Source of the DNA: Halomonas sp. Y3
Lineage (GTDB): Bacteria > Pseudomonadota > Gammaproteobacteria > Pseudomonadales > Halomonadaceae
NCBI RefSeq assembly: GCF_024137965.1
Contig: NZ_CP099975.1
Coordinates: 3,968,001 to 4,032,000 of the forward strand
DNA: 64,000 nucleotides
Direction: 5' to 3'
This document shows, in pieces, positions 25,726-35,070 of this stretch. The position numbers were made by a program, and so were the translations under genes. The notes under the pieces are model-generated. The model was given only the letters and a program-made list of their open reading frames with translations. It was not told where the DNA came from and ran no database searches. Each line of letters begins with the position of its first letter. Within the stretch, counting starts at the first letter, position 1.

Positions 25726-27813
25726 TCAAAATCTCACTTCCAGCCCGGCGTAGATGGTTCGGCCGGCGGCGGGCTCGAAGAAGCGTCCGCCGTTGGCGTT
25801 GATGCGTACGTTGGCGAAATGCGCCTCGTCCAGCAGGTTGCGCACCCCCAGGTGGGCTCCCAGCCGAGTGCCGCCGTTCAACGTCCAGCCCTCGCCAGCC
25901 CGCAGGTTGACCAGCCAGTGGCTCTCCACGGGCACTTGGCTGGCGTTGTCGGCGTAATACCCTCCCGTGTAGAGCGCCTCGGCGCTGGCGAATCGCTCGC
26001 CGCTGCCGTACCAGGTGAGACGGTTGTTCCATTGGCGGCGCGGCAGGCCCGGTAGGCGATTGCCTGCCAGATCGGCGTCGCCGTCGCGGAAGCGCTCGAA
26101 GCGATAGTCGGCCAGAGTCAACGCGCTGGCCACCCGCCAGGACAGTACTGGGCTCCAGTCCAGCTCCAGTTCGATCCCGTCTCGGGAGGTGCGCCCAGCG
26201 TTCTCGAAGAAGGTGCGGCCGTCGGTGGCCTCGAAGGGTACCAGCTCGTCATCCACCCGCACCGAGAAGGCGGCGAGGTCGTAGCGCAGCCCGTGGGCGA
26301 GGCGGCCGCGCAGTCCCAGTTCGCGATTAAGCGCCCACTGGGGCGCCACCTCGGGGTTGAAGCCGCCACCACCGTCCGGGCGGGCGAACTCGGTGAAGGT
26401 GGGAGTCTCGAAAGCGGTACCGAGGTTGGCGTAGAGCTGGTGGTCCTCGTGGTAGCGGTAGCTGCCCCCGAGGCTGCCGGTCCACTCCCTGAAAGTGCGC
26501 TCGCCGCTGTTGTCCCGCCCATCAGCAAGAAAGCGGTCATCGATGGTCAGCCGCACCCGATCGTGGCGCACGCCGGCAGTGAGGTCGAGGGTCTCGGTGA
26601 GGGCGAGCTCGCCGAGCAGGAAGACGCCAGCGGTGGTGGCGTTCTGCTGCTCGTCGGCGGTCTCGGCAGTGACCACCCCCTGGGGAGTCACCGAGCGTCG
26701 CCCGCGGTCGTCCTCCTGGCGCCCCACCTCGATGCCGCCGACATAGCGAAGCGGCCGCCCGCTCAGAATCTTGTAGCGTGTGTAGTCGACGCTGCCGCCA
26801 TAGTAGCGGCGATCGTAGTCCACCAGACTATTGCCGGGAAAGGGCAACTGCTGCTCGAAGTCGCGGCGGCTGGCGAAACCGCGCAGATTGAGTTCGCCAC
26901 CTGCGGCGCCAAGGTCCTGATAGTGCAGGCCCAGCAACTGTTGTTCCACCCGCTGACCCGCGTCGAGCGGGGTAGCAGCAGGAGCCGCCTGGCGGCGGTT
27001 CGCGGCAACCTCCTCGGCGGTTAGCCCGCCGGGGTCCTGGGCGGTGGACAGGTCGAGCACGTTGAGCAGAGCCGAGAGGGTGCGCTCATCGTCCAGACGG
27101 TAACCGAGCCGCGCATTGAGCAGCCGCTTCTCCACGGCGCTCTGCTCACGGTAGCCATCGAAGTCCAGCGCCGAGAGGCTGACACTGTGAATCCAGTTGT
27201 CGCGTTCACCGCCGGCCCTCACGGCCAGCTTGGTGTAACCATGGCTGCCCCCCTGGAGACGCACCACCGGCGAGCGACGGAGGTCGCTGCCATCGCCGGT
27301 GGTGATGTCCAGTACGCCACCGGCGGCGTTGCCGTAGAGCACCGAGGCGGGACCGCGGATCACCTCGATGCGCTCGGCACTGTCCAAATCCACGGCATCG
27401 ACCTGGGCCTGGCCATCGGGCAGGGTGTAGGGGATACCATCGACGCGGATATGGATGCCGCGGATGCCGAAGGGGGCCCGAGCACCAAAGCCGCGGCTGG
27501 CGATACGCTGCCCCTGGGCGAAGTTGTCGCGATTTTGCAGGAAGAGACCCGGCACAGGCGCGAGAGCCTCGTCCAGGCGAACACGCTGCTGGGCTTGCTG
27601 GATCTCCGCGCGGTTCACCGCCGATACCGCCGCGGGGGTATCGTAAAGGCTGCGGGCCAGGCGCGGAGCGCTGATCGTGATCGCAGGGAGTGCGGCCTCA
27701 TTCCGCGCGGATATGTCTGGCTCCACACTTGATGACGTAGCAGCGTGTATGGTTCCAGGCCTGAGAAGTGTGCTCAGCAGCAGCACCCCTAGAAGAGTCG
27801 GCAGTCGCTTCAT
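25726..27813 (-). CDS. TonB-dependent receptor resembling the PQQ importer PqqU/YncD
   Basis: This 695-aa outer-membrane receptor has a signal peptide (about 1-25), a plug with DTPAAVSAVN, PGLFLQNRDNFAQGQRI, SRGFGARAPFGIRGI, VDGIPYTLPDGQAQ and VIRGPASVLYGNAAGGV, and a barrel ending in EVRF. These plug segments closely resemble E. coli YncD, now named PqqU, which takes up pyrroloquinoline quinone. It follows the gene for a PQQ-dependent dehydrogenase on the same strand, which supports PQQ (or PQQ-like) import. Assignment to PqqU is by remembered sequence similarity plus context. Start at 27813 begins the signal peptide; in-frame ATGs upstream (27831) cannot be excluded. Confidence 0.8.
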   Translation of the reverse strand: MKRLPTLLGVLLLSTLLRPGTIHAATSSSVEPDISARNEAALPAITISAPRLARSLYDTPAAVSAVNRAEIQQAQQRVRLDEALAPVPGLFLQNRDNFAQGQRIASRGFGARAPFGIRGIHIRVDGIPYTLPDGQAQVDAVDLDSAERIEVIRGPASVLYGNAAGGVLDITTGDGSDLRRSPVVRLQGGSHGYTKLAVRAGGERDNWIHSVSLSALDFDGYREQSAVEKRLLNARLGYRLDDERTLSALLNVLDLSTAQDPGGLTAEEVAANRRQAAPAATPLDAGQRVEQQLLGLHYQDLGAAGGELNLRGFASRRDFEQQLPFPGNSLVDYDRRYYGGSVDYTRYKILSGRPLRYVGGIEVGRQEDDRGRRSVTPQGVVTAETADEQQNATTAGVFLLGELALTETLDLTAGVRHDRVRLTIDDRFLADGRDNSGERTFREWTGSLGGSYRYHEDHQLYANLGTAFETPTFTEFARPDGGGGFNPEVAPQWALNRELGLRGRLAHGLRYDLAAFSVRVDDELVPFEATDGRTFFENAGRTSRDGIELELDWSPVLSWRVASALTLADYRFERFRDGDADLAGNRLPGLPRRQWNNRLTWYGSGERFASAEALYTGGYYADNASQVPVESHWLVNLRAGEGWTLNGGTRLGAHLGVRNLLDEAHFANVRINANGGRFFEPAAGRTIYAGLEVRF

Positions 27814-27843
27814 GTCAGTCTCATTATCCATTCCGTCACACGT

Positions 27844-27882
27844 GACAAGGCCTTGGATTCGATGTGTACCCAAGGCCTTGTC
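27844..27882 (-). terminator. Perfect 13-bp hairpin between the PQQ dehydrogenase and receptor genes
   Basis: Arms GACAAGGCCTTGG and CCAAGGCCTTGTC (27844-27856, 27870-27882) enclose a 13-base loop. No T-run follows on the minus strand, so it may be a Rho-type or partial terminator, or an mRNA stabiliser that sets receptor level below that of the dehydrogenase. Confidence 0.5.
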
Positions 27883-27897
27883 GCGACTTTCTATTAT

Positions 27898-29997
27898 TCA
27901 GTTGCCGTTAGCGGGACGAATGGCATCAGCCGTACCTAGGATAAAGGCCTTGATCTCATCCACCTCGTCTTTCGTGAGGCGACCTGTGAAATCTGGCATG
28001 CCCTGCTCGGTAAACGGACCACCCAGGACGAACCGCTCAAGATGCTCGATCACGGCGGCATTCGAGTAGCCTAGGTTGGGGATATTGCCGCCCCGGTCGA
28101 CGCCCGGAACACCATGACAAAACACACAGTTGCTAATATAATGTGCTGTCCCGGCTTCGATATCACCCGGGTCATAGTCGACACCCGAGACCAGTGCTCC
28201 CAACTGATACTGTGTGAAATCCGGCAGCGGCGCTTCCCCCTCTAGTGAGAAGGTATAGACAGTACCAGGGATGTTCTTCTCTGATCCCCGCTGGAAGAGG
28301 CCATAGACGCCGCCCCAGCCCACAGCGATGGAGATGAACTGCCTGCCATCCACTTCGTAAGTCACTGGTGCGGCAATGACGCCTGTGCCCAGGGGGGATT
28401 CCCATAGTTTTTCCCCCGTGGTGGCGTTGAAGGCGATGAAGCGTGCATCAGCGGTGCCTTGGAACACTAGGTTGCCAGCAGTGACCAGGGTGCCACCATT
28501 CCAGGGCGAGACATACTCGTGGCGCCATGCTTCCTGCTGGGAAACAGGATCCCAGGCGACCAACCGGCCGAATGGCACCTCGGAGGGTGGCACCGGATTG
28601 ACGTGCATGCCTAGGTTCCACCCTGTCCCGGACATAGGCTGCCCCGGGGTGACTTCTTCATACGACCAGTTGGCATCGGGCTGCAGGGAAATCGGGATAT
28701 GCTGGGCAGGAAAATAGGCTAACCCAGTGGCTGGGCTATATGACATAGCGTGCCAGTTATGGGCGCCAAAGGGGCCGGGGATGGCATCGAAGGGCTCTTC
28801 TCCACGCGCCTCGGGCACCTCGATCGGTCGCCCGTTGTCATCGTAGCCGGTGGCCCAGTTGACCTCGACGAAGTTCTCGGCCGACAGGAACTCCCCCGAC
28901 TCACGATCAACGACGAAGAAGAAGCCGTTCTTTGGCGCATGCAGCAGCACCTTACGCAGTTCTCCCTCGAGCTCGATATCCGCCAGGATGATGTCCTGGG
29001 TCGAGGTGTAGTCCCAGTTGTCGCCGGGTGTCTGCTGGTAGTGCCAGACGTACTCGCCGGTATCGGGATTCAGCGCGACGATGGAAGCCAGGAAGAGGTT
29101 GTCTCCTCCCGCGGGGCTGCGGAGCCGGTGCGCCCAGGGCGAACCGTTGCCGGTGCCCACATACAGTAGGTTCAGCTCGCGATCGAAGACCATTGAGTGC
29201 CAGGCGGTTCCGCCACCACCGACTTCCCAGTAGCGTCCGCTGGGGTCCCAGGTCTCGGCGGCCATGGCCATGGCCTCGTTCTCGAAGGGTTCGGAGGGGT
29301 CGCCCGGTACGGTGAACCAGCGCCACGCCTCGTCTCCCGTGTCGACGTCATAGGCGGTGATATAGCCCCGCACCCCATATTCGGCACCGCCATTGCCGAT
29401 GATTACCTTTCCATTGACAACGCGCGGCGCGCCGGTGATGGTGTAGGGCCGTGAGCGATCAATGAGAGTGTCGACCTCCCATACGCGCTCACCACTCCTA
29501 GCATCAAGGGCGATCAACCGGCCATCGAAGGAGCCCACGAACACCTTGCTCCCATAGACGGCTACTCCACGATTGACGACGTCACAGCAGCCTTTTTCGC
29601 CATAGTTCCGAGGAACTTCGGGATCGTAGACCCAACGCTTTTCTCCGGTGCGCACATCGATGGCATGAACGACGCTCCACGGCGCCGTCACATACATCAC
29701 GCCATCGACGACGATAGGAGTGGCCTCAACGCCTCGCGTTGACTCCAGGCTGTAGGACCACTCGAGGCCCAGCCCCTGCACATTGCTAGCGTTCACCTGA
29801 TCCAAGGGGCTGAAACGTGTGCCCGCATCATCGAAGCCATGAGCCGGCCAATCCTTGCCCGTCTCGCGATTCTCGGCGATCGAGGCATTGTCGATATTAG
29901 CGAAGCTGGCATCTTCCGCATTGGACAGGGCCACGCCGGCCGATACCAAGCCCAGTATCACTCCGGTCGCTACCACTCTAAGACTTGTTATTTTCAT
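27898..29997 (-). CDS. PQQ-dependent quinohemoprotein alcohol dehydrogenase (type II)
   Basis: The 699-aa protein oxidises alcohols in the periplasm and passes electrons to a C-terminal heme. A signal peptide (about 1-25) is followed by the eight-bladed propeller, with the vicinal disulfide Cys pair in EKGCCDVVNRG, the catalytic Asp region DNWDYTSTQD, and repeated propeller-type Trp motifs. A cytochrome c domain at the end has CVFCHG (about 615-620) and a Met ligand in EQGMPDFTG. Length and layout match soluble type II enzymes (QbdA/QhpADH family). Substrate is not deducible. G+C is visibly lower than in neighbouring core genes. Confidence 0.93.
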   Translation of the reverse strand: MKITSLRVVATGVILGLVSAGVALSNAEDASFANIDNASIAENRETGKDWPAHGFDDAGTRFSPLDQVNASNVQGLGLEWSYSLESTRGVEATPIVVDGVMYVTAPWSVVHAIDVRTGEKRWVYDPEVPRNYGEKGCCDVVNRGVAVYGSKVFVGSFDGRLIALDARSGERVWEVDTLIDRSRPYTITGAPRVVNGKVIIGNGGAEYGVRGYITAYDVDTGDEAWRWFTVPGDPSEPFENEAMAMAAETWDPSGRYWEVGGGGTAWHSMVFDRELNLLYVGTGNGSPWAHRLRSPAGGDNLFLASIVALNPDTGEYVWHYQQTPGDNWDYTSTQDIILADIELEGELRKVLLHAPKNGFFFVVDRESGEFLSAENFVEVNWATGYDDNGRPIEVPEARGEEPFDAIPGPFGAHNWHAMSYSPATGLAYFPAQHIPISLQPDANWSYEEVTPGQPMSGTGWNLGMHVNPVPPSEVPFGRLVAWDPVSQQEAWRHEYVSPWNGGTLVTAGNLVFQGTADARFIAFNATTGEKLWESPLGTGVIAAPVTYEVDGRQFISIAVGWGGVYGLFQRGSEKNIPGTVYTFSLEGEAPLPDFTQYQLGALVSGVDYDPGDIEAGTAHYISNCVFCHGVPGVDRGGNIPNLGYSNAAVIEHLERFVLGGPFTEQGMPDFTGRLTKDEVDEIKAFILGTADAIRPANGN

Positions 29998-30050
29998 CGT
30001 TCTTTTCCTGGCATTGTCTCTTTCTGGCGTTACGCATTGATCCCACGGCC

Positions 30051-30950
30051 TCAGAACACCTTCAACAGTCGCAGATTGACGCGATGCTCTTCCCGGAATC
30101 CGTTCTCCACCGAGAGGTCCTGGCCGTAGTTGGCGAGCACCTGCACGGTCGGGGTGATAAAATAGCCCGTCCCGATGGTGGCACTAAGCGTTTCGGTCTT
30201 GTCGTCCTGCCGCTGGCCATCGACCTTGGTTTCGCCACCGTAGGTATAGGACAGCCCGCCACGAACATCCCAAGTCTGGGTGAGGTTATGTCGGAGATAG
30301 CCCTGAAATTGATACAGGGGGTCCTGCTTGAGATCGGCGCTCTCGGCCCCGAAGTCGGAATTCTTGCCGTGCAGAGTGACATCGGCCGCCAGGTCAAGGG
30401 CTAGGGTCTCCGTCAGCCCCCGAATATAACCCGTCTGAAGCGAGAATGCCCAGCGATTTTCACCGAGATTAAGAGCCCGCTTGTTGTCATAGCTGCCGAC
30501 GGGAACTTGCAGAAATGGAGTAATCCCGAGGTAATGATTGTTTTCGGGATCATTGACCAACCATACCGTGGCTGCAAGGATAGGGTCTGCGATGCCACTC
30601 GTGCTGCCCAACGGTGCCAGATCACCCTTGGCCTCGACCTGGCCGAAAGGAAGGAGGATTTGCGGATCAACTATATAACCTCCAACCTCCATGAAGTGTA
30701 CGTACCGGAAGATGCCTATGTTAGTATCGAGCCCTGCATTCTCTGGCGCCCGCTCGCCGTTGGCGTAAAGCCTGTCATTGGTAGCATACTGGTAATAGAG
30801 CATGGCAAGGTTAGTGCCAGCTGGAAGAGCCGTGTAATCTCCCGGGTCGATATCGATGGCATGGGTAGTAGTGGCCGATGTAAAGCCCAGTGCCACCACC
30901 AAGGTTCTCAGTGAGTTCCTTGTTGGTTTGGCAAAGAAGAAGCACTTCAT
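30051..30950 (-). CDS. Outer-membrane channel-like protein of the MetA-pathway-of-phenol-degradation family
   Basis: The 299-aa protein has a signal peptide ending near THAID and a mature beta-barrel-like sequence with DPGDYTALPAGTN, typical of the Phenol_MetA_deg family found in aromatic and alcohol catabolic operons. Its C-terminus ends in LLKVF, an aromatic outer-membrane end. AAGGA lies 7 nt before the ATG. It lies 60 bp after the aldehyde dehydrogenase and 53 bp before the PQQ dehydrogenase gene, so it is part of that operon; a role in substrate passage is inferred. It has the lowest G+C of the segment. Confidence 0.82.
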   Translation of the reverse strand: MKCFFFAKPTRNSLRTLVVALGFTSATTTHAIDIDPGDYTALPAGTNLAMLYYQYATNDRLYANGERAPENAGLDTNIGIFRYVHFMEVGGYIVDPQILLPFGQVEAKGDLAPLGSTSGIADPILAATVWLVNDPENNHYLGITPFLQVPVGSYDNKRALNLGENRWAFSLQTGYIRGLTETLALDLAADVTLHGKNSDFGAESADLKQDPLYQFQGYLRHNLTQTWDVRGGLSYTYGGETKVDGQRQDDKTETLSATIGTGYFITPTVQVLANYGQDLSVENGFREEHRVNLRLLKVF

Positions 30951-31010
30951 TTTGTTATCCTTTTTGTAGGCTAAGGTGGATTATATCTGTCGGCTGTTGA
31001 AGGCTTTGTT

Positions 31011-32495
31011 TCAAACGATCATCACGACCGACTTCTGCTCCGTGTAATGCTCGATCAGGGAGTCGCTGAGCTCGCGACCGATACCCGACTGCTTGAAGCC
31101 GCCGAAGGGCATGCAGGCGTCCAGCAGGTTATGGCCGTTGACCCAGACGCTCCCGGCCTCGATTTCCGGCACCAGGCGGTTGACCGCGGAGAGATCGTTG
31201 GACCAGAGGCTGGCGGCCAGGCCGTAGGGAGAGTCGTTGGCCAGCGTCACCAGCTCGTCCAGTTCGCGGAAGGTCTGCACCACCACCACCGGGCCGAAGA
31301 TCTCCTCCTGAACGCAGCGGCTTGACTGGGCAAGGCCGGTAATCACGGTGGGTTCGACGAAGTAGCCGGTATCACTGCCCTTGCCGCCGCCGGTAACGAT
31401 GATGCCGCCATCGCGGCGTGCCTGCTCGATGTAGTCAAGCACCCGACTCTGCTGCTTGGCGGAAACCAGCGGGCCCAGGGTGGTGGTGGGTTCCCAGCCC
31501 GGCGCCAGGGTCAGGCCGCGGGCCTGCTCGGCGAGCCGGGCGACGAAGGCGTCATGGATCGACTCGTGGACATAGATCCGTGAACCGGCGGTGCAGACCT
31601 GCCCCTGGTTGAAGAAGATCGCCTGAGCCGCGCCCGCGGCGGCGGCCTCGACATCCGCGTCGGCCAGCACCATCACCGGTGATTTGCCGCCCAGCTCCAG
31701 GGTGGTACGGGTCATGTTCTCCATGGCGGCGTGGCCGATCAGCTTGCCCACCGGGGTGGAGCCGGTGAAGGCCACCTTGTTGATGCCGGGATGGGCAGCC
31801 AATGCGGCACCGGCGGTGTGGCCCAGGCCGGTGACTACGTTGAGGGTGCCGGCGGGAAAGCCCACCTGCTCGACCAGCTCGGCCAGCAGCAGGGCGGTCA
31901 GGGGAGTATCCTCGGCGGGCTTGAGCACGATGCTGCAGCCGGCGGCGAGCGCCGGGGCCACCTTCCACGCCGCCATCAGCAGCGGGAAGTTCCAGGGGAT
32001 GATGGCGCCCACCACGCCGATGGGTTCGCGGCGGGTATAGGCCACGATCTGCTTGTCCTCGGGCACGAAGGGCATGGAGGGGGTCATGCTGCGCCCTTCG
32101 ACCTTGGTGGCCCAGCCGGCGGTGTAGCGAATGAAGTCGATGGCCAGGGCCACGTCCATATGCCGCGAGAAGGTGACCGGCTTGCCGTTGTCCAGGGTCT
32201 CGAGCAGGGCGAAGTCGTCGGCGCGGGCCTCCAGGGCATCGGCCAGGTCCAGCAGCAGCTTTTCGCGCCGGACCGGACGCGACTTGCGCCAGGTGTGGAA
32301 GGCCTCCCTAGCGGCGTCGACGGCGGCATCGATATCGGCGGCGTCTCCCGCCGGGACTCGGCTGATGACCTCGGCGGTAGCGGGGTTGTATACGTCCAGG
32401 GTCTCGCCGCTGGCAGCAGAGCGCCACTGTCCCCCGACGAAGAGGGCATGGCTCTTGTCCAGCCAGGACTGAATGGCGGCGGAGGGTTGCGTCAT
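31011..32495 (-). CDS. NAD(P)-dependent aldehyde dehydrogenase
   Basis: The 494-aa protein has the ALDH fold: Glu in LELGGKSP and catalytic Cys in FFNQGQVCTAGSR, with the NAD region GFTGSTPVGK. It is nearest by eye to the phenylacetaldehyde/acetaldehyde dehydrogenase group. It is the first gene of the alcohol-oxidation operon, behind a good sigma-54 promoter, and would oxidise the aldehyde made by the PQQ enzyme once it reaches the cytoplasm. ATG at 32495 follows AGGAG (7 nt). Confidence 0.93.
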   Translation of the reverse strand: MTQPSAAIQSWLDKSHALFVGGQWRSAASGETLDVYNPATAEVISRVPAGDAADIDAAVDAAREAFHTWRKSRPVRREKLLLDLADALEARADDFALLETLDNGKPVTFSRHMDVALAIDFIRYTAGWATKVEGRSMTPSMPFVPEDKQIVAYTRREPIGVVGAIIPWNFPLLMAAWKVAPALAAGCSIVLKPAEDTPLTALLLAELVEQVGFPAGTLNVVTGLGHTAGAALAAHPGINKVAFTGSTPVGKLIGHAAMENMTRTTLELGGKSPVMVLADADVEAAAAGAAQAIFFNQGQVCTAGSRIYVHESIHDAFVARLAEQARGLTLAPGWEPTTTLGPLVSAKQQSRVLDYIEQARRDGGIIVTGGGKGSDTGYFVEPTVITGLAQSSRCVQEEIFGPVVVVQTFRELDELVTLANDSPYGLAASLWSNDLSAVNRLVPEIEAGSVWVNGHNLLDACMPFGGFKQSGIGRELSDSLIEHYTEQKSVVMIV

Positions 32496-32570
32496 GGTTG
32501 TGCTCCTGTGGGGCTGATTTATGATTGTCGGGAGACCGCGCCTGGCGCCGCACGGCCCTGGAACTCTAAC

Positions 32571-32586
32571 TGCAAGCCCCATGCCA
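32571..32586 (-). promoter_or_regulatory. Sigma-54 (-24/-12) promoter of the aldehyde dehydrogenase operon
   Basis: On the minus strand TGGCAT-N5-TTGCA gives GG and GC exactly 10 bp apart and differs from the consensus TGGCAC-N5-TTGCA in one base. It is 75 bp before the aldehyde dehydrogenase start. A sigma-54 activator gene is divergent next to it. Confidence 0.85.
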
Positions 32587-32655
32587 GCCAGGCCGAGACA
32601 TAATAATCACAACGATATCAGCATGTTGGTGAGCACCCCGATTCCTGCAACAGCC

Positions 32656-32698
32656 TTGTCGCGTCGCCAGACACGACGGCTGTCGCATCCTGGGACAA
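32656..32698. promoter_or_regulatory. Candidate upstream activator sites for the AcoR-like regulator
   Basis: This segment, about 95-140 bp upstream of the predicted sigma-54 start, has two TGTCGC direct repeats 24 bp apart, an inverted CGTCG-N7-CGACG, and outer TTGTC/GACAA ends. That distance is normal for enhancer sites of sigma-54 activators. Which element is bound is unknown. Confidence 0.4.
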
Positions 32699-32723
32699 TT
32701 CGCCAGCTTCGCTGGGAGGCCCC

Positions 32724-34667
32724 ATGATCACCAGAGCCGCGCTGAGAACCCCCGACGTGATCCGCCAGGCCCGCGAGCATCTGCGCCGAGGCCAACTGCC
32801 GATGGAGCTGCTCGATGCCAGCATCGGCCGGTCCTGGCAGCGCTGCATGGAATACGGCCTACAGCTCGATACCAGACCCGAGCTGCCGCGGCTCGAGAGT
32901 AGCGAGCTCCGTCAGCAGCGCGAGACTCACCGCCGCCTGCTCGAACTGGCCGACCCGTTGGTCAGCCGGGTGGCCGCAGACCTGCACGGTTGCCAGTTGC
33001 TGCTGGCCACCCCGGATGCCACCGTCCTCAAGAGCTACGGTCGGAACTTCGTGCTCGCTGACCGTTTTAAAATCGAAGCTGGCATCAACCTGGACGAGCG
33101 CTGGTTTGGCACCAATGCGCCAGCCCTGGCGCTCATCGAGCGGGCACCAGTTTTGGTCAAGTCGTGTGAGCATCTGTTGTTCCCCGACAACCCAGTTTCC
33201 TGCGTGGCCGCCCCGCTGTTCGATCTCGACGGCGACTGTCTGGGCTTGATCGACCTCACCTTCGATGCCGATCACCCCCGGCCCGAGATCTTCCTGCGCC
33301 GAGTGCAACAGCTAACTGGCGCCCTGGAGCAACAGCTATTCCGCCAGCACTACCAGCAGCGCTGGGTGCTCCAGATGCACGCCTCACTGGCCGAATTGGA
33401 TGGCGTGGCCTGCGGTCTGGTGGCCATCAACGACGCCGGTCTGATCCTGGCGGTGGACCCCCAGGCTACCCAATGGCTGGGGCACGCCCCAGCGTCACTG
33501 ATCGGCCAGCACATAGAAGCGTTATTGGGTAATTCCTGGACGGAGATTCGTCGCCAGTGCGAGGGGCGCTCGGCCCTGCTGGGGCTGCCGCTCGCCGGCG
33601 GCCACCTGGTGGGGCGGCTCAACCCTCCCGAAGCGTGGCAACCATCGACACTCGACGGCGAAGCTACCGTCATGCCGATTTCTTCGCCGAAGCCCGCACG
33701 CTCCCGTGACCTGGAGACGCTGGTGGAGGGCTGGCCGATGGCACTGGCCAGGGAAGCACGGCGGGCCAGCCAAGCGCTTGAGGCGGGGCTACCGGTGCTG
33801 CTGCAAGGCGAGACCGGTACCGGCAAGGAACAGCTGGCTCGTGCCCTGCACGCCAGCCTTAACGAGCAGAGCCCCTTCGTTGCGCTCAACTGCGCGGCAC
33901 TGCCCGAAAGCCTGATCGAGGCGGAGCTTTTCGGCTACGGAGAAGGCGCCTTTACCGGCGCCCGCAAGGGTGGCTACAGCGGGCGCCTGGTGCAGGCCAA
34001 TGGAGGTACCCTGCTGCTCGACGAGATAGGCGACATGCCGCCGGCACTTCAGGCGAGGCTGCTCCGGGTGCTGCAGGAGCGAGTGGTGACACCCCTGGGC
34101 GACCACCGGGAGGTACCCATTGACTGCCGGGTGATCGCCGCCAGCCACCGAGACCTGGAAGACCTGGTGACAGCAGGTAACTTCCGAGAGGACCTCTTCT
34201 ATCGCCTGGCCGGAGTCATCGTGGTACTCCCCTCTTTAAACGAGCAGACCAACCTCGAGGACCGCATTCGCGAACGCTGGGCATCGCTATGTCGCCGTCA
34301 CAGCCGGAGCTTAACCTTGGACGATGCCTTGCTCGAACGCCTCGCTTCCTACCCATGGCCCGGCAACTGGCGAGAGATGGAGCACTGCCTCGAGGCAGCT
34401 CTGGTAGGAACGGAGCCTGAGTGTCAAAAGCTGACACTGGAGGGGCTCTCACCTCGCTGGCAGCGTAGGCTATGTGGAAGTGTGGCTGGCTACCCAACCA
34501 GGTTACGACAGGGCATGGCTGGCGAGCCCAAAGCGGAGCCACAAGAGCTGAGGCAACTCGAACAGATTCATATGGAGCGCGTCTTGCAGGAGCATGACGG
34601 AAACATGACCGCCGCAGCCCGCGCACTGGGAATCAGCCGCTCGACGCTGTATCGGCGATTAAGCTAG
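32724..34667 (+). CDS. AcoR-like sigma-54-dependent activator with GAF-type sensor
   Basis: The 647-aa regulator has an N-terminal sensor (about 1-200) with the AcoR/GAF pattern ([31 protein letters not shown]), a PAS-like region (about 220-300), the AAA+ domain with Walker [16 protein letters not shown] and DEIGDMPP, and a Fis-type HTH at the end ([19 protein letters not shown]). It is divergent from the aldehyde dehydrogenase operon and faces its sigma-54 promoter, so it most likely activates it in response to an alcohol or aldehyde. GGGAGG lies just before the ATG. Confidence 0.92.
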   Translation: MITRAALRTPDVIRQAREHLRRGQLPMELLDASIGRSWQRCMEYGLQLDTRPELPRLESSELRQQRETHRRLLELADPLVSRVAADLHGCQLLLATPDATVLKSYGRNFVLADRFKIEAGINLDERWFGTNAPALALIERAPVLVKSCEHLLFPDNPVSCVAAPLFDLDGDCLGLIDLTFDADHPRPEIFLRRVQQLTGALEQQLFRQHYQQRWVLQMHASLAELDGVACGLVAINDAGLILAVDPQATQWLGHAPASLIGQHIEALLGNSWTEIRRQCEGRSALLGLPLAGGHLVGRLNPPEAWQPSTLDGEATVMPISSPKPARSRDLETLVEGWPMALAREARRASQALEAGLPVLLQGETGTGKEQLARALHASLNEQSPFVALNCAALPESLIEAELFGYGEGAFTGARKGGYSGRLVQANGGTLLLDEIGDMPPALQARLLRVLQERVVTPLGDHREVPIDCRVIAASHRDLEDLVTAGNFREDLFYRLAGVIVVLPSLNEQTNLEDRIRERWASLCRRHSRSLTLDDALLERLASYPWPGNWREMEHCLEAALVGTEPECQKLTLEGLSPRWQRRLCGSVAGYPTRLRQGMAGEPKAEPQELRQLEQIHMERVLQEHDGNMTAAARALGISRSTLYRRLS

Positions 34668-34712
34668 AAGGAGGCACTGGAGCCGAAGGCGCCCATCAGA
34701 TAAACCTTCCAG

Positions 34713-34745
34713 AAAAAAGGGCCCGCGAGAGTGTCGCAGGCCCTT
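34713..34745 (-). terminator. Intrinsic terminator of the tRNA-Arg transcript
   Basis: AAGGGCC and GGCCCTT outer arms with an inner stem are followed by a run of T residues on the minus strand, just after the tRNA 3' end. Confidence 0.85.
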
Positions 34746-34752
34746 GAATTCG

Positions 34753-34829
34753 TGGCGCGCCCAGCAGGATTCGAACCTGCGACCCCTGCCTTCGGAGGGC
34801 AGTACTCTATCCAGCTGAGCTATGGGCGC
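34753..34829 (-). tRNA. tRNA-Arg (anticodon CCG)
   Basis: The minus strand folds as a complete cloverleaf of 77 nt including encoded CCA: acceptor GCGCCCA/TGGGCGC with discriminator G, D-loop GCTCAGCTGGATAGAG, anticodon arm TGCCCTCCGAAGGCA with anticodon CCG, and T-loop GGTTCGAATCC. It stands at the right border of the lower-G+C island-like segment. Confidence 0.95.
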
Positions 34830-35070
34830 GCATGCCTGGCGGTAACATCAGGCGGCCCACATCCTAAACCGCAAGGCGTCGCCTGTCCAGCGCCGACCGG
34901 CTCCACCATTCCCGGCTCTCATGCCAATGGCGGGGGGTGTTGCATTTTCCTGCCGTCGGGGATGTCGGTATACTAGCGCCCATTATGCGCGTCATGGCGT
35001 CACCCGGCCGCGCTGCCGCTCAGCCCGCGCCGCACATAACTTCCTACAGGACCGTCAAGAGGTGGTGAGA

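Noticed and set aside
34731..34976. Plus-strand ORF across the tRNA-Arg gene (contains [12 protein letters not shown])
   Set aside because: This is the well-known false ORF read through the antisense of a tRNA gene.
34830..35070. Upstream part of the cytochrome c5 frame as coding sequence
   Set aside because: The GTG at 35071 has a good Shine-Dalgarno and begins a signal peptide; the upstream residues do not.
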